Assembly (NCBI GenBank): GCA_964615795.1
Contig: CAZTQR010000001.1
Coordinates: 54,890 to 118,889 of the forward strand
Reading direction: 5' to 3'
DNA: 64,000 nt
DNA from: JADJAH01 sp964615795
GTDB taxonomy: Bacteria; Bacteroidota; Ignavibacteria; Tepidaquicellales; Tepidaquicellaceae
Under the pieces are notes generated by a model. That model was not told the origin of the DNA. It searched no databases and was given only the letters and a program-made list of their open reading frames with translations. A program made the translations under genes and the position numbers. Positions 17,056 through 26,172 of this stretch are shown here, piece by piece. Positions within the stretch are counted from its first letter, which is position 1. The number at the start of each line of letters is the position of its first letter.

Positions 17056-18045
17056 ATGTCTGAAACTGTCTCACCGGCCGTTCACAAATTCTTCCATTCA
17101 ATCATTGATTATGCCGGGCTGTTCCCTCCGGCCTCACTCAAACTCAGGGATGCATTCAGCAACTTCCTTAACTACAGGCAAGGATACTTTGCATGGCTTC
17201 TTTCCAGGTTCATTTGTCCCGCAGGTAAAGTAAGGGAACTATCTGAGCTTGTCAGCGCAGATCTCTTGGAAGATCCCGTTAAGCTTTCATTGCTTGCCGG
17301 TCAGTTTCAGGATCAGAATGAGTTCATCCGAAAATTCTCGGATGATATAACTTTTTACAGAGAATTGCCGCAAGACTTTCATGATTACGTCAGGACGGAG
17401 TCAATTGAGATCAGAATTCCCGACGAAATTGCAATTTCCAATGATAAGAACAGGATATCAGATTTTCTTGATAGCCTGACAGATGTAATAAAGGAAAACT
17501 TTGAGCACAGGGTGTTTCTGTTCTGCGAGATTCCAAGACTGGACAACTTTGATTCTCTTCTGAAGCACACAGTCAGGGGGATTGAACTTCACAATGAGAA
17601 GGCCTCTGATGCAGGTTTCAAACTGCGTACGGGAGGAACTGAAGCAGGGGATTTTCCTGACCCTGCAATAGTATTGCATGCAATCAGGCAATGCCTCAAT
17701 CATAAGGTGCCGCTGAAATTCACGGCCGGCATGCATCATCCGTTCAGGCATTATGACTCGGGGATCGGAACCAAAATGCATGGCTTCATTAATGTATTTG
17801 GCGCCGGTGTTCTGGCCTTCAGGCATCCCGTGTCTGACCATGAGCTTAAGCAGATGATCGCTGACGAGGACGCGGAAAATTTCGGATTCTCAGACGGGCA
17901 TTTCAGGTGGAAGGACTGGATCTGCACTCCTGAGGAAATCCACGGAGCCAGAAACAGCCTGGTAATCTCTTACGGGAGCTGTAGTTTTGACGAACCTGTG
18001 GAAGATCTTCTTGAATTGAAATACCTCACACCGACTTCCAACTAA
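17056..18045 (+). CDS. Conserved protein of unknown function linked to fumarylacetoacetase
   Basis: The 329-residue product is not a family I can name. It starts MSETVSPAVHKFFHSIIDYAGLFPPASL; the phrase IDYAGLFPPA, early in the protein, looks like a conserved motif. It has no signal peptide or membrane segment. A run near residues 215-265 (PLKFTAGMHHPFRHYD, then GFINVFGAGVLA) with clustered His and Asp could be an active site or metal site, and FKLRTGGTEAGDFP lies just before it. It is 13 bp upstream of fahA and is the first gene of the operon, which points to a role linked to tyrosine or other aromatic breakdown. That link is inference from context only. Confidence 0.8.
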   Translation: MSETVSPAVHKFFHSIIDYAGLFPPASLKLRDAFSNFLNYRQGYFAWLLSRFICPAGKVRELSELVSADLLEDPVKLSLLAGQFQDQNEFIRKFSDDITFYRELPQDFHDYVRTESIEIRIPDEIAISNDKNRISDFLDSLTDVIKENFEHRVFLFCEIPRLDNFDSLLKHTVRGIELHNEKASDAGFKLRTGGTEAGDFPDPAIVLHAIRQCLNHKVPLKFTAGMHHPFRHYDSGIGTKMHGFINVFGAGVLAFRHPVSDHELKQMIADEDAENFGFSDGHFRWKDWICTPEEIHGARNSLVISYGSCSFDEPVEDLLELKYLTPTSN

Positions 18046-18058
18046 TACAATTCAAACA

Positions 18059-19318
18059 ATGAAATCATTTCTGAAAGTTGATCCTGACTCTCACTTCCCT
18101 ATTCAGAATATCCCGTTCGGAATATTCAGAAGAAAACCCGACGGGAAGCCGAGGGCGGCAACCAGGATCGGAGAAAAGATCGTGGACCTTTCGGTACTTG
18201 AGAAAAAAGGATTCTTCAGCGACCTGTTCCCGGAAGATGCAGGTGAATTCTTTGACCTGCCGGAGCTGAACAAGTTTATGGGCTCTTCAAAGCGGCTGGT
18301 TGCCGATGTAAGAAAGAGAATACAGAAACTTCTGAGAGAAGACAGTGAAGAACTGAAGTCGGATGATGCTTTGCTTAGAAGGGTGTTGATCGGCTGTGAT
18401 GAATGCGAGATGTTGCTTCCTGCTTCCATCGGAGACTATACGGACTTCTACTCTTCCAGAGAGCATGCAACAAATGTCGGGATAATGTTCAGGGGAAAGG
18501 AAAACGCCCTGATGCCTAACTGGCTTCACCTACCTGTGGGATACCACGGCAGAGCAAGCTCGGTGGTCGTCAGCGGAACCAACATTATCAGGCCGAAGGG
18601 CCAGACAAAGGCTGATGACGAAGAGAAGCCGCAGTTCGGACCCACTAAACTTCTCGACTTTGAACTTGAAATGGGTTTCTTTATCGGAAAGGGAAACAAT
18701 CTCGGCAAGTCCGTCCCGGTCGGCGATGCCCACAATCATATTTTCGGATTTGTGCTTGTTAACGACTGGAGCGCGCGGGATATTCAGAAATGGGAGTACG
18801 TCCCTCTCGGCCCGTTCCTTGCCAAGAACTTTGCAACTTCGATCTCTCCGTGGATAGTGACACTTGATGCGCTTGAGCCGTTCAAGGTGAAGCGGCAGAA
18901 ACAGGATCCGCCGGTACTGCCATATCTCAGGAGCAGCGGTGAATGGCATTACGACATTAATCTTGAAGTGAGCATAAAGTGCGCCAACTGCAATGATTAC
19001 AACGTGATCTCGAGGTCAAATTTCAGGTATCTTTACTGGGACGTCTGCCAGCAGGTTGCTCACCATACAGTGACAGGATGTAACCTGAGAACAGGCGACC
19101 TCCTTGCATCCGGAACAATAAGCGGAGCAAGTGAAGACTCTTACGGAAGTTTGTTTGAGCTTACATGGAAAGGAACGAAGCCGCTGAATCTTGCGTGCGG
19201 AGAAACAAGAAAGTTTCTTGTTGACGGAGACGAGCTCAGGATAACGGGCTGGTGTGAGGGCAACGGACATAAGATAGGCTTCGGCGAGGTTACCGGTAAG
19301 ATACTTCCCACAAACTGA
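18059..19318 (+). CDS. fahA: Fumarylacetoacetase
   Basis: The 419-residue product hydrolyses 4-fumarylacetoacetate to fumarate and acetoacetate, the last step of tyrosine and homogentisate breakdown. The length matches bacterial and animal FAH. Recognisable parts are FYSSREHATNVGIMFR (catalytic Asp/His region), HLPVGYHGRASSVVVSGT, FELEMGFFIGKGN (metal-ligand Glu residues), VLVNDWSARDIQKWEYVPLGPF and LASGTISGASEDSYGS. It is cytoplasmic and needs a divalent metal. It lies in an operon with an unknown protein upstream and a lipoprotein, selD and mnmH downstream. Homogentisate dioxygenase and maleylacetoacetate isomerase are not in the window. Confidence 0.95.
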   Translation: MKSFLKVDPDSHFPIQNIPFGIFRRKPDGKPRAATRIGEKIVDLSVLEKKGFFSDLFPEDAGEFFDLPELNKFMGSSKRLVADVRKRIQKLLREDSEELKSDDALLRRVLIGCDECEMLLPASIGDYTDFYSSREHATNVGIMFRGKENALMPNWLHLPVGYHGRASSVVVSGTNIIRPKGQTKADDEEKPQFGPTKLLDFELEMGFFIGKGNNLGKSVPVGDAHNHIFGFVLVNDWSARDIQKWEYVPLGPFLAKNFATSISPWIVTLDALEPFKVKRQKQDPPVLPYLRSSGEWHYDINLEVSIKCANCNDYNVISRSNFRYLYWDVCQQVAHHTVTGCNLRTGDLLASGTISGASEDSYGSLFELTWKGTKPLNLACGETRKFLVDGDELRITGWCEGNGHKIGFGEVTGKILPTN

Positions 19319-19326
19319 TTTCCGAC

Positions 19327-20199
19327 ATGAGATCAAGCCTGAGAATATTCCGAAGCATTTTGACTGCATTGCCTGTATTTTCGATGGCCTTAATTTCGTG
19401 CTCCGATGATACACAGTCATCCAACAGTCCGAATGAGCCGCAAAGAGATTTCCGATATCCTTATTCGCTCAATTCATTCTGGTATTATACGACGTACAAC
19501 TTTGTTGCAAACTACAGGCCCGACAGCATCAGAAACATTATCGCGCCTGACACAATTGTCGGATACGGATCTGCACTGTTTTCTTCAGACACCGTTATTG
19601 CACAGGACACTTTCCGGATCCTTAGAAACACACATTCTTCGGAAGGACACACTCACACTACAATCGAACTTTACAAACAGCATGATACGGGCCTGATAAG
19701 GCATGCCTTTTATTCAAGCGGAACAAATTTCGGTCCGTTCAGGAGCAGTTCCGATTTGAAGTACAGTTTCAATGGAAAGCAGTATTTCAGCATAACTGAT
19801 CTTAAGCATGAATTGCGGCAACCTGACTTTCATGGAGATACTTCCCTGACATTTGATGATCCTCCTGTACTTGCGCTGAAATACCCGGTCTATGAAGGCA
19901 GTGAATGGCTTTACCTCGATTACGGAGCGACAAAAATAACGAAGAAGTATTCGGGCTACGAAGAAGTTGCTTCTAACGGAAGGAGTTACTTTTGTGCAAA
20001 GGTGAAAAGGAACTGGTACATCAATAACTCCACGACACCGGACCCCAATCTTCAGTTCGTGGATTACTTTGCCAAGGAGGGAATGGTGAAGCGCGATTTT
20101 GTGATCTCAAACGTGCTTGTTTCAAACTCACTCGGAGAGCCGCTGGGTTACATAGATGTATGGGAACATGCATTTCTTAACTTGTACACTGTGCCATAA
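19327..20199 (+). CDS. Putative lipoprotein of unknown function
   Basis: The 290-residue product begins with a basic start and a hydrophobic stretch ending in the lipobox LISC, so Cys25 should be lipidated. The rest is a soluble, beta-rich domain with many Tyr and Ser residues (FRYPYSLNSFWYYTTYNFV, YPVYEGSEWLYLDYGATKI), a composition common in Bacteroidota outer-membrane or periplasmic lipoproteins. I do not recognise a family. It starts 8 bp after fahA and ends one base before the selD start, so it is embedded in the operon. Confidence 0.78.
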   Translation: MRSSLRIFRSILTALPVFSMALISCSDDTQSSNSPNEPQRDFRYPYSLNSFWYYTTYNFVANYRPDSIRNIIAPDTIVGYGSALFSSDTVIAQDTFRILRNTHSSEGHTHTTIELYKQHDTGLIRHAFYSSGTNFGPFRSSSDLKYSFNGKQYFSITDLKHELRQPDFHGDTSLTFDDPPVLALKYPVYEGSEWLYLDYGATKITKKYSGYEEVASNGRSYFCAKVKRNWYINNSTTPDPNLQFVDYFAKEGMVKRDFVISNVLVSNSLGEPLGYIDVWEHAFLNLYTVP

Positions 20200-20200
20200 C

Positions 20201-21280
20201 ATGGACAACACGAACAAAGAAAGTACAGAGAAAGTAAGACTGACACAAATGGTCAAGGCGGCCGGCTGCGCTGCCAAGATCTTTCCCGGAATTCTTTCCG
20301 AGGCACTGAGAGAAATTGACTGGCACACTGATGAAAACGTACTGGTCGGATTTGATGGAAAGGATGATGCGGGAGTTTACAGGGTAAATGACGAACTCGC
20401 TCTTATACAGACAACGGATTTTTTTACCCCTGTTGTTGATGATCCCTATACATACGGACAGATAGCTGCGGCAAATGCACTGAGTGATGTTTATGCAATG
20501 GGAGGCAGGCCTGTAACGGCCCTTAACATAGTTGCATTTCCCCAAGCGGAGGACCTCTCGATCCTCAAGGAGATTCTTCGCGGAGGGGCAGACAAGACTA
20601 AGGAAGCAGAGACTGTAATAATCGGCGGCCATTCAATTGATATACCGAACATCGCCTACGGACTTGCTGTGACCGGCTATATTCATCCGCAAAAGATAAT
20701 AGCAAATGACGGTGCAAAGCCGGGTGACGTGCTCGTACTGACTAAAGCCTTGGGAACAGGCATAATGAACAACTGCATAAAATTTTCTTCCCTTGACAGC
20801 ACAAAGTCTGATGCTCTTTTATCATCAATGCTCAGACTTAACAGAAATGCCTCCGAGTGCATGCAGAGAGCCGGAGCAAACGCGTGCACTGATGTTACGG
20901 GATTCGGTCTCGCGGGACATTCCATGCAGCTCGCAAAAGCCGGAAGAGTGAACCTCAGATTTTATATGCAATCCCTTCCCCTGCTCGAGGGAGTGAAGGA
21001 AGCAATAGATGCGAATATGCTTACACGCGGAGACAGGTCAAACAGGGATTACACAAGGGAGAGCCTTGTAACAGAAGGAGGAGTTGACAAGATGCTTGAG
21101 CATCTTCTGTTTGATCCTCAAACTTCCGGAGGCCTGCTTATATCAGTTCCGGCCGGGAATTCTCAAAGACTGCTTGATGAACTGAAGCAGGGCGGTGATG
21201 TTGTTTCGTCAATTGTCGGGGAAGTGCTTGAGCCGGGAAATGAAGGGTACGGAAAGATCTATTCAAACTATGATAAGTGA
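20201..21280 (+). CDS. selD: Selenide, water dikinase (selenophosphate synthetase)
   Basis: The 359-residue product makes monoselenophosphate from selenide and ATP, the selenium donor for tRNA 2-selenouridine and for selenocysteine. The active-site segment is AAGCAAKIFPG with Cys23 and Lys26, matching E. coli Cys17 and Lys20. The second, non-essential cysteine of GCGCK is Ala here, and there is no in-frame selenocysteine codon. ATP-binding and Gly-rich motifs follow (ALSDVYAMGGRP, TGFGLAGHSMQ, FDPQTSGGLLISV). I chose the ATG at 20201 directly after the lipoprotein stop; the frame extends to 20156 but overlaps that gene. Its end overlaps mnmH by 11 bp. Confidence 0.95.
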   Translation: MDNTNKESTEKVRLTQMVKAAGCAAKIFPGILSEALREIDWHTDENVLVGFDGKDDAGVYRVNDELALIQTTDFFTPVVDDPYTYGQIAAANALSDVYAMGGRPVTALNIVAFPQAEDLSILKEILRGGADKTKEAETVIIGGHSIDIPNIAYGLAVTGYIHPQKIIANDGAKPGDVLVLTKALGTGIMNNCIKFSSLDSTKSDALLSSMLRLNRNASECMQRAGANACTDVTGFGLAGHSMQLAKAGRVNLRFYMQSLPLLEGVKEAIDANMLTRGDRSNRDYTRESLVTEGGVDKMLEHLLFDPQTSGGLLISVPAGNSQRLLDELKQGGDVVSSIVGEVLEPGNEGYGKIYSNYDK

Positions 21281-22463
21281 CCTCAGCGACAAGGACCTCT
21301 TTGAGTTCATAAGATCGTCAGACATTCCGCAACTGCCGCCGCTGAGGGAGATTCTTGCTGACAGATCAGCACCGGCGGTTACTGCTGACGAGTTAATGGA
21401 GTCTCTTCGGCAAAGAAGCGGGTTGATACTGTTAATAGATGCAAGATCAGAAAACGAGTTTGCAGACAATGCAATCCCCTTCTCCAAAAACTTTCCCGTG
21501 CTTGACAATTCAGAGCGTCACAAGGTCGGACTCATTTATAAAAAATATTCAAAGTCGGCGGCGCTGTGGCTGGCAATGAAGTTTGCAGAGCCGAAGTATG
21601 AGGCCCTCAGGGAATTCCTCACAGAAAACAACGCAGGCGACAAGGAAATATTTGTTTACTGCTGGAGAGGCGGCGGCAGAAGCGGTTACCTTGCAAAGAT
21701 GATCTCTGATCTTGGCTACAGCCCATCGGTACTGGAGGGAGGACATAAGGCATTCAGAAGACAGGCAGTGAAATTCTTTTCCGCCAATGATTTTCCGGCG
21801 AGTCTCATTGAGCTGTCAGGGCTTACCGGCAGCGGCAAGACCGAACTGCTTCGCAGATGTTCTTCAACTCTGCCGGCTATAGACCTTGAAGGATCTGCCG
21901 CTCATTATTCAAGCCTGCTCGGAAGAGTTCCTTATGAGGTGAAAGGCCTGCCGCGCGTATCAGGTCAATCGTCATTTGAGAACAATGTATTCGCAGAGAT
22001 CTTTCTCAACCGGACAGAAATGAACTTTGAAGATGAGGTATATCTCATAGAAAGCGAAAGCAGAAAGGTGGGAGATTTCTTCATACCCGAAATGCTTTAC
22101 AGGAAGATGGAAACATCACCGTCGGTTAGAGTTGAATCATCCACAGAATGCAGAATAGCGAGGCTGTGCAGAGATTACTTTGGCGATGACGGAAGCAACA
22201 TTGATCCGATGCACAGGGTAATGAAACTGAAAGAAGGTTTCTTCAGACAACAGTTGAGCAACAGCGTTTACGAAGACCTTATGCGTATGCTTGGATCGGG
22301 AGAGACGCAAAAGTTCACTGAAGTAATGCTTGTAAAGTATTACGACCTGCGCTACAAAGACAAATGCAAGATCCCGCTGGCAACTGTGAATGCCGATGAA
22401 CCGGAATCTGCTCTGAAGATCCTTGAATCTGCCTATCGAAGATTTAAGTCCGGTTCGATTTAG
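21270..22463 (+). CDS. mnmH: tRNA 2-selenouridine synthase
   Basis: The 397-residue product replaces sulfur with selenium at wobble uridine 34 of certain tRNAs, using selenophosphate from SelD. It has an N-terminal rhodanese domain with the motif IFVYCWRGGGRSGYLAKM (catalytic cysteine near residue 131), then a P-loop domain with SGLTGSGKTELLRR at about 183-196. Length is normal for MnmH/YbbB (about 360-400). The ATG at 21270 lies inside the last codons of selD, so the pair is translationally coupled. No selA or selB is present, so within this window selenium is used for tRNA only. Confidence 0.94.
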   Translation: MISDLSDKDLFEFIRSSDIPQLPPLREILADRSAPAVTADELMESLRQRSGLILLIDARSENEFADNAIPFSKNFPVLDNSERHKVGLIYKKYSKSAALWLAMKFAEPKYEALREFLTENNAGDKEIFVYCWRGGGRSGYLAKMISDLGYSPSVLEGGHKAFRRQAVKFFSANDFPASLIELSGLTGSGKTELLRRCSSTLPAIDLEGSAAHYSSLLGRVPYEVKGLPRVSGQSSFENNVFAEIFLNRTEMNFEDEVYLIESESRKVGDFFIPEMLYRKMETSPSVRVESSTECRIARLCRDYFGDDGSNIDPMHRVMKLKEGFFRQQLSNSVYEDLMRMLGSGETQKFTEVMLVKYYDLRYKDKCKIPLATVNADEPESALKILESAYRRFKSGSI

Positions 22464-22467
22464 TCTT

Positions 22468-25400
22468 TCAGAAAACAGGCTTTGCAAATTTGCCGAAGGC
22501 CTCACTCAGCAGGCGTGACTGAGTATCATTATGAACGCTCAGTGAACCGGGCGCCGGACTGGAACTCTCTTCCTTGGTAACCTTGTACAACTTCTGTGTC
22601 TTTGAAAGGCATTCCTTAAGCCGCAGTGCAAGGAATCCCCAAGCCCCCATATTTGCAGGCTCTTCCTGTACCCATGCAACTTCCTTTGCGTTGGAATACT
22701 CTGCAAGGACATTCTTCAGTCCCGATTCATCAAACGGATAATACTGTTCAAGCCTGACTATGGCTGTATCACTTTCTCCTTTGCTTTCCCTGTGACGAAG
22801 CAGGTCATAGTAAACTTTTCCGCTCGTTAACAAAACCCTTTTTGCTGATGACTTGTCTGCAAGTTTATCATCAATGATCTTCATAAAGACATCGTTCACA
22901 AACTCTGTTTTGTATGACCTTGCTTCGGGCAACCTCAGCAGACTTTTCGGAGTCATTATCACAAGCGGCCTTTTCTTATGTTGCTTTGACTGCCTTCTGA
23001 GAAGATGGAACAACTGAGCCGGAGTGGTCGGGTTGCAGACGATCATATTGTCATCCGCGCAAAGCGTAAGGAATCTTTCAAGCCTTGCGCTTGAGTGTTC
23101 AGGGCCTTGTCCTTCCTGCCCGTGCGGCAGCATCATTACAAGATTTGCCGGCAGTCCCCATTTCGAGTATGAACTTGAAATGAAGTTGTCAATTATCACC
23201 TGTCCGGCATTTGCAAAGTCACCGAACTGTGCTTCCCAGATAACAAGCGTTATTGGGTCAGCTGTTGAATATCCGAACTCGAATCCCAGCACAGCGGCTT
23301 CCGACAGCAGGCTGTCAAGGGGCTCTATCCAGGATATGTCGGGAGCGATGCCGTTCATCGGAATTATCTCCTCGCCCGTTTCAGCATCTGTCAGCACGAT
23401 GTGTCTCTGAGAGAATGTTCCGCGCGCGCTGTCCTGTCCGCTAAGTCTGACCGGAATTCCGTCAAGCATAAGGCTTCCGAAAGCAAGCGCTTCTCCGAAT
23501 GCCCAGTCAATTGCAACATCCTTCTCAAGAAAATCTTTTCGCGAGTCAATGAACTTCTTCAGCTTCGGATGCAGTGTGAAAGTCTCCGGAAGCGTGGTCA
23601 TAACCTTCACGATCTCATTAAGCCTCCCGAGCGGCACATGCGTTTCTACATGCGATTCCGCGGCCTCTATCTCTTCTTCCGTAACTGCCAGAGGTATGTC
23701 GGTCTTGAACTTCTGCACTTTCTCATGCCCTTCGCTCATTCTCTCATAGATCTTCTTCTCTATCTCTTTCACTTCCTCCGGAGTTACAACCTTCTCATTC
23801 AGCAGTTTCTTTTCATAGAGCTCCTTTGCGGAAGGATGGTTCCTTATCTTTTTATACATGAGCGGCTGTGTGAATGCCGGCTCGTCGGATTCGTTATGTC
23901 CGAGCCTTCGGTATCCCCATACATCCACAACCACATCACAGTTGTACCTCATCCTGTATTCGTAGGCGATCTTCATGACAAGCAAAGTTGCCTCAGGATC
24001 GTCACCGTTAACATGAAAGATCGGTGCCTGAATCATCTTTGCGACGTCGGAGCAGTAAACCGATGACCTTGCTTCTTCCGGGTTTGTAGTGAATCCGATC
24101 TGGTTATTTATTACTATGTGAATGGTTCCGCCTGTCCTGTATCCTTTGAGTTGGGAAAGGTTCAGAGTCTCTGCCACAATGCCCTCTCCCGCCACCGCCG
24201 CGTCACCGTGAATCAGTACCGGGATCACCTGCTTTCTCTCCGTGTCCTTCATCCATGTCTGTTTCGCCCTCACTATGCCTTCAACAACCGGATTGACAAA
24301 TTCCAGATGAGAGGGATTTGACGCAACTGAAACTGAGATGCTGTTTCCGTCATTCGTATGATAAACTCCGGCGGCTCCGAGGTGATACTTAACATCACCT
24401 GAGCCCTGAGCCGAAAGCGGGTCCTGATAACCTTCGAATTCCGAAAAGATCGCGGACATGGATTTGCCGATAATGTTCGCAAGAACATTCAGCCGGCCCC
24501 GGTGCGCCATCCCGAGCACAATCTCATGCACCGAATCTGATGCCGCGCATTTCATAAGCTCGTCGAGCAGTGCAATGATCGTTTCAGAACCCTCAAGGGA
24601 AAATCTCTTATGCCCTACATATTTTTTATCAATGAACTTCTCAAAATTCTCCGCCTCGGCAAGCTTGAACAGAATGTGCTTCTTCTCTTCATTTGTAAGG
24701 CCCGGAACATTCATGTTCTTCTCCATCTGTTCTTCCAGCCATCTCTTCTTCTCCGGATCCTGAATGTGCTTATACTCAACACCGATCTTTCCGCAATATG
24801 TCTTATACAGGATGTCGAGTATCTTCCGGAGTGTCGCGGTCCTCAGGCCGGCAAGTCCGTCTGTAATGAATTCCCTGTCATAATCCCATACCGTGAATCC
24901 GTACTGAGAAGGATCAAGCTCGGGATGATACTGCGCCTTTGATTCGAGCGGATTCAGGTCTGCAAGCAGGTGTCCGCGGACCCTGAACATATTGATGAGC
25001 TGAATCGCCTTCGCCTGTTTCTCAATTTCCTCAAGGTTGTCGATCTTCCCGAGGTCATCCGGATTCTTGTCGAGGAACCACTTTACAGGTGACATCGGTA
25101 TCTGAAGGTCCTCAAAGATCTCTTCGTAAAAATTATCCTCTCCTTTTATGAGGCCGGAAAGTTTTTGAAGAAACAGCCCTGACTCTGCTCCCTGAATTAT
25201 CCTGTGGTCGTATGTACTTGTGATGTTCATCACTTTGCTGATGCCGAGGCTTGTGATGATCTCTTTTGTGACTGCATGATACTCTGCAGGATAGTCAATG
25301 GCGCCTGTTGCAATGATAGCACCCTGACCGATCATGAGCCTTGGCGTTGACGCAACCGTTCCGAGTGTTCCGGGATTTGTGAGTGAAATTGTAGTACCCT

Positions 25401-26109
25401 GAAAATCGCTGACATCGATCTTATTGCTTCTCGATCTTCTGATTATGTCGTCATAAGCTTCGAAATACTCCCTGAAGTTCATCCGGTTCGCATTCTTTAT
25501 GTTGGGAACAATCAGCGACCGGCTTCCGTCTTTCTTTTCGAGGTCAACTGCAAGCCCGAGGTTGACATCCGGTTTTCGGATAACATGAGGCTCGCCTTCA
25601 ATTACAGTGTATGCGTTGTTCATGACGGGCACATGGCCAATACCTTTTACTATCGCCCAGCCGATGATATGTGTGAAAGAGACCTTGCCTCCGTTCCTCT
25701 GCTTCAGGAAATCGTTAATGATCCTTCTGTTCTCTTCAAGCACCTTCACGGGAATCGTCCTGAATGTAGTTGCAGTTGGTATCGTCAGGCTCGCATTCAT
25801 ATTGTCAATGATCTTCGCGCCGACTCCGCGTATCACATCCGCCTGCTCTGCTCCTGCCGGAAGAGGCATGGATACAACCGGCTGAATTTGCCCGTTTGAT
25901 CTTTGAGCTGTCTCTCTCGTCTTGATTGCAGGCACGACCTTACTTCCGTTTCCGGTAAGGTTCAATGTACTGAAAAGCTCCTTCCAGTTATCGCTTACGG
26001 ATGCAGGATCTTTCTGATATTCATCGAGGAGTTCAAGCACATACCAGGTGTTGAGACCGAATTCGGAGATCTTTTCCTGCTGTTCGGCAGACAGGTCTTC
26101 TAATTTCAT
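22468..26109 (-). CDS. Fused 2-oxoglutarate dehydrogenase/decarboxylase E1 and dihydrolipoyl succinyltransferase (Kgd/OdhA type)
   Basis: The 1213-residue product joins a short N-terminal tail (NTWYVLELLDEYQKD), an E2 acyltransferase catalytic domain (about 80-330, with TYDHRIIQGAESG near residue 298) and a full E1 domain. The E1 part has AHRGRLNVLANI near 535, HGDAAVAGEGIV near 636 (TPP-binding region) and INNQIGFTT near 670, and ends in the usual transketolase-like C-terminal half. No lipoyl domain is present. This is the architecture of mycobacterial Kgd and corynebacterial OdhA, which act in a combined complex oxidising 2-oxoglutarate. I chose the ATG at 26109; a TTG two codons upstream is less likely. 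Confidence 0.93.
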   Translation of the reverse strand: MKLEDLSAEQQEKISEFGLNTWYVLELLDEYQKDPASVSDNWKELFSTLNLTGNGSKVVPAIKTRETAQRSNGQIQPVVSMPLPAGAEQADVIRGVGAKIIDNMNASLTIPTATTFRTIPVKVLEENRRIINDFLKQRNGGKVSFTHIIGWAIVKGIGHVPVMNNAYTVIEGEPHVIRKPDVNLGLAVDLEKKDGSRSLIVPNIKNANRMNFREYFEAYDDIIRRSRSNKIDVSDFQGTTISLTNPGTLGTVASTPRLMIGQGAIIATGAIDYPAEYHAVTKEIITSLGISKVMNITSTYDHRIIQGAESGLFLQKLSGLIKGEDNFYEEIFEDLQIPMSPVKWFLDKNPDDLGKIDNLEEIEKQAKAIQLINMFRVRGHLLADLNPLESKAQYHPELDPSQYGFTVWDYDREFITDGLAGLRTATLRKILDILYKTYCGKIGVEYKHIQDPEKKRWLEEQMEKNMNVPGLTNEEKKHILFKLAEAENFEKFIDKKYVGHKRFSLEGSETIIALLDELMKCAASDSVHEIVLGMAHRGRLNVLANIIGKSMSAIFSEFEGYQDPLSAQGSGDVKYHLGAAGVYHTNDGNSISVSVASNPSHLEFVNPVVEGIVRAKQTWMKDTERKQVIPVLIHGDAAVAGEGIVAETLNLSQLKGYRTGGTIHIVINNQIGFTTNPEEARSSVYCSDVAKMIQAPIFHVNGDDPEATLLVMKIAYEYRMRYNCDVVVDVWGYRRLGHNESDEPAFTQPLMYKKIRNHPSAKELYEKKLLNEKVVTPEEVKEIEKKIYERMSEGHEKVQKFKTDIPLAVTEEEIEAAESHVETHVPLGRLNEIVKVMTTLPETFTLHPKLKKFIDSRKDFLEKDVAIDWAFGEALAFGSLMLDGIPVRLSGQDSARGTFSQRHIVLTDAETGEEIIPMNGIAPDISWIEPLDSLLSEAAVLGFEFGYSTADPITLVIWEAQFGDFANAGQVIIDNFISSSYSKWGLPANLVMMLPHGQEGQGPEHSSARLERFLTLCADDNMIVCNPTTPAQLFHLLRRQSKQHKKRPLVIMTPKSLLRLPEARSYKTEFVNDVFMKIIDDKLADKSSAKRVLLTSGKVYYDLLRHRESKGESDTAIVRLEQYYPFDESGLKNVLAEYSNAKEVAWVQEEPANMGAWGFLALRLKECLSKTQKLYKVTKEESSSPAPGSLSVHNDTQSRLLSEAFGKFAKPVF

Positions 26110-26135
26110 TTTCAATTAATTTTGGCTAATTTATC

Positions 26136-26143
26136 CAAATTTA
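26136..26143 (-). promoter_or_regulatory. -7 element for the Kgd-type gene
   Basis: On the minus strand TAAATTTG matches TAnnTTTG exactly, 26 bp before the ATG at 26109. The -33 region is only TATTT-like. The intergenic gap to the divergent outer-membrane gene is only about 60 bp. Confidence 0.35.
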
Positions 26144-26172
26144 TAAACAAGTTCAGCAGATTAAATAGACGG

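Noticed and set aside
20156..20200. An earlier start for selD
   Set aside because: It would lie inside the lipoprotein gene and add residues not found in the family; the ATG at 20201 fits the family start.
19500..21300. In-frame UGA selenocysteine codon in selD
   Set aside because: The active-site position is an ordinary cysteine codon (Cys23); no internal stop is read through.
23401..24066. A 221-codon open frame on the plus strand inside the Kgd-type gene
   Set aside because: Antisense to strongly conserved E1 sequence; codon use follows the other strand.
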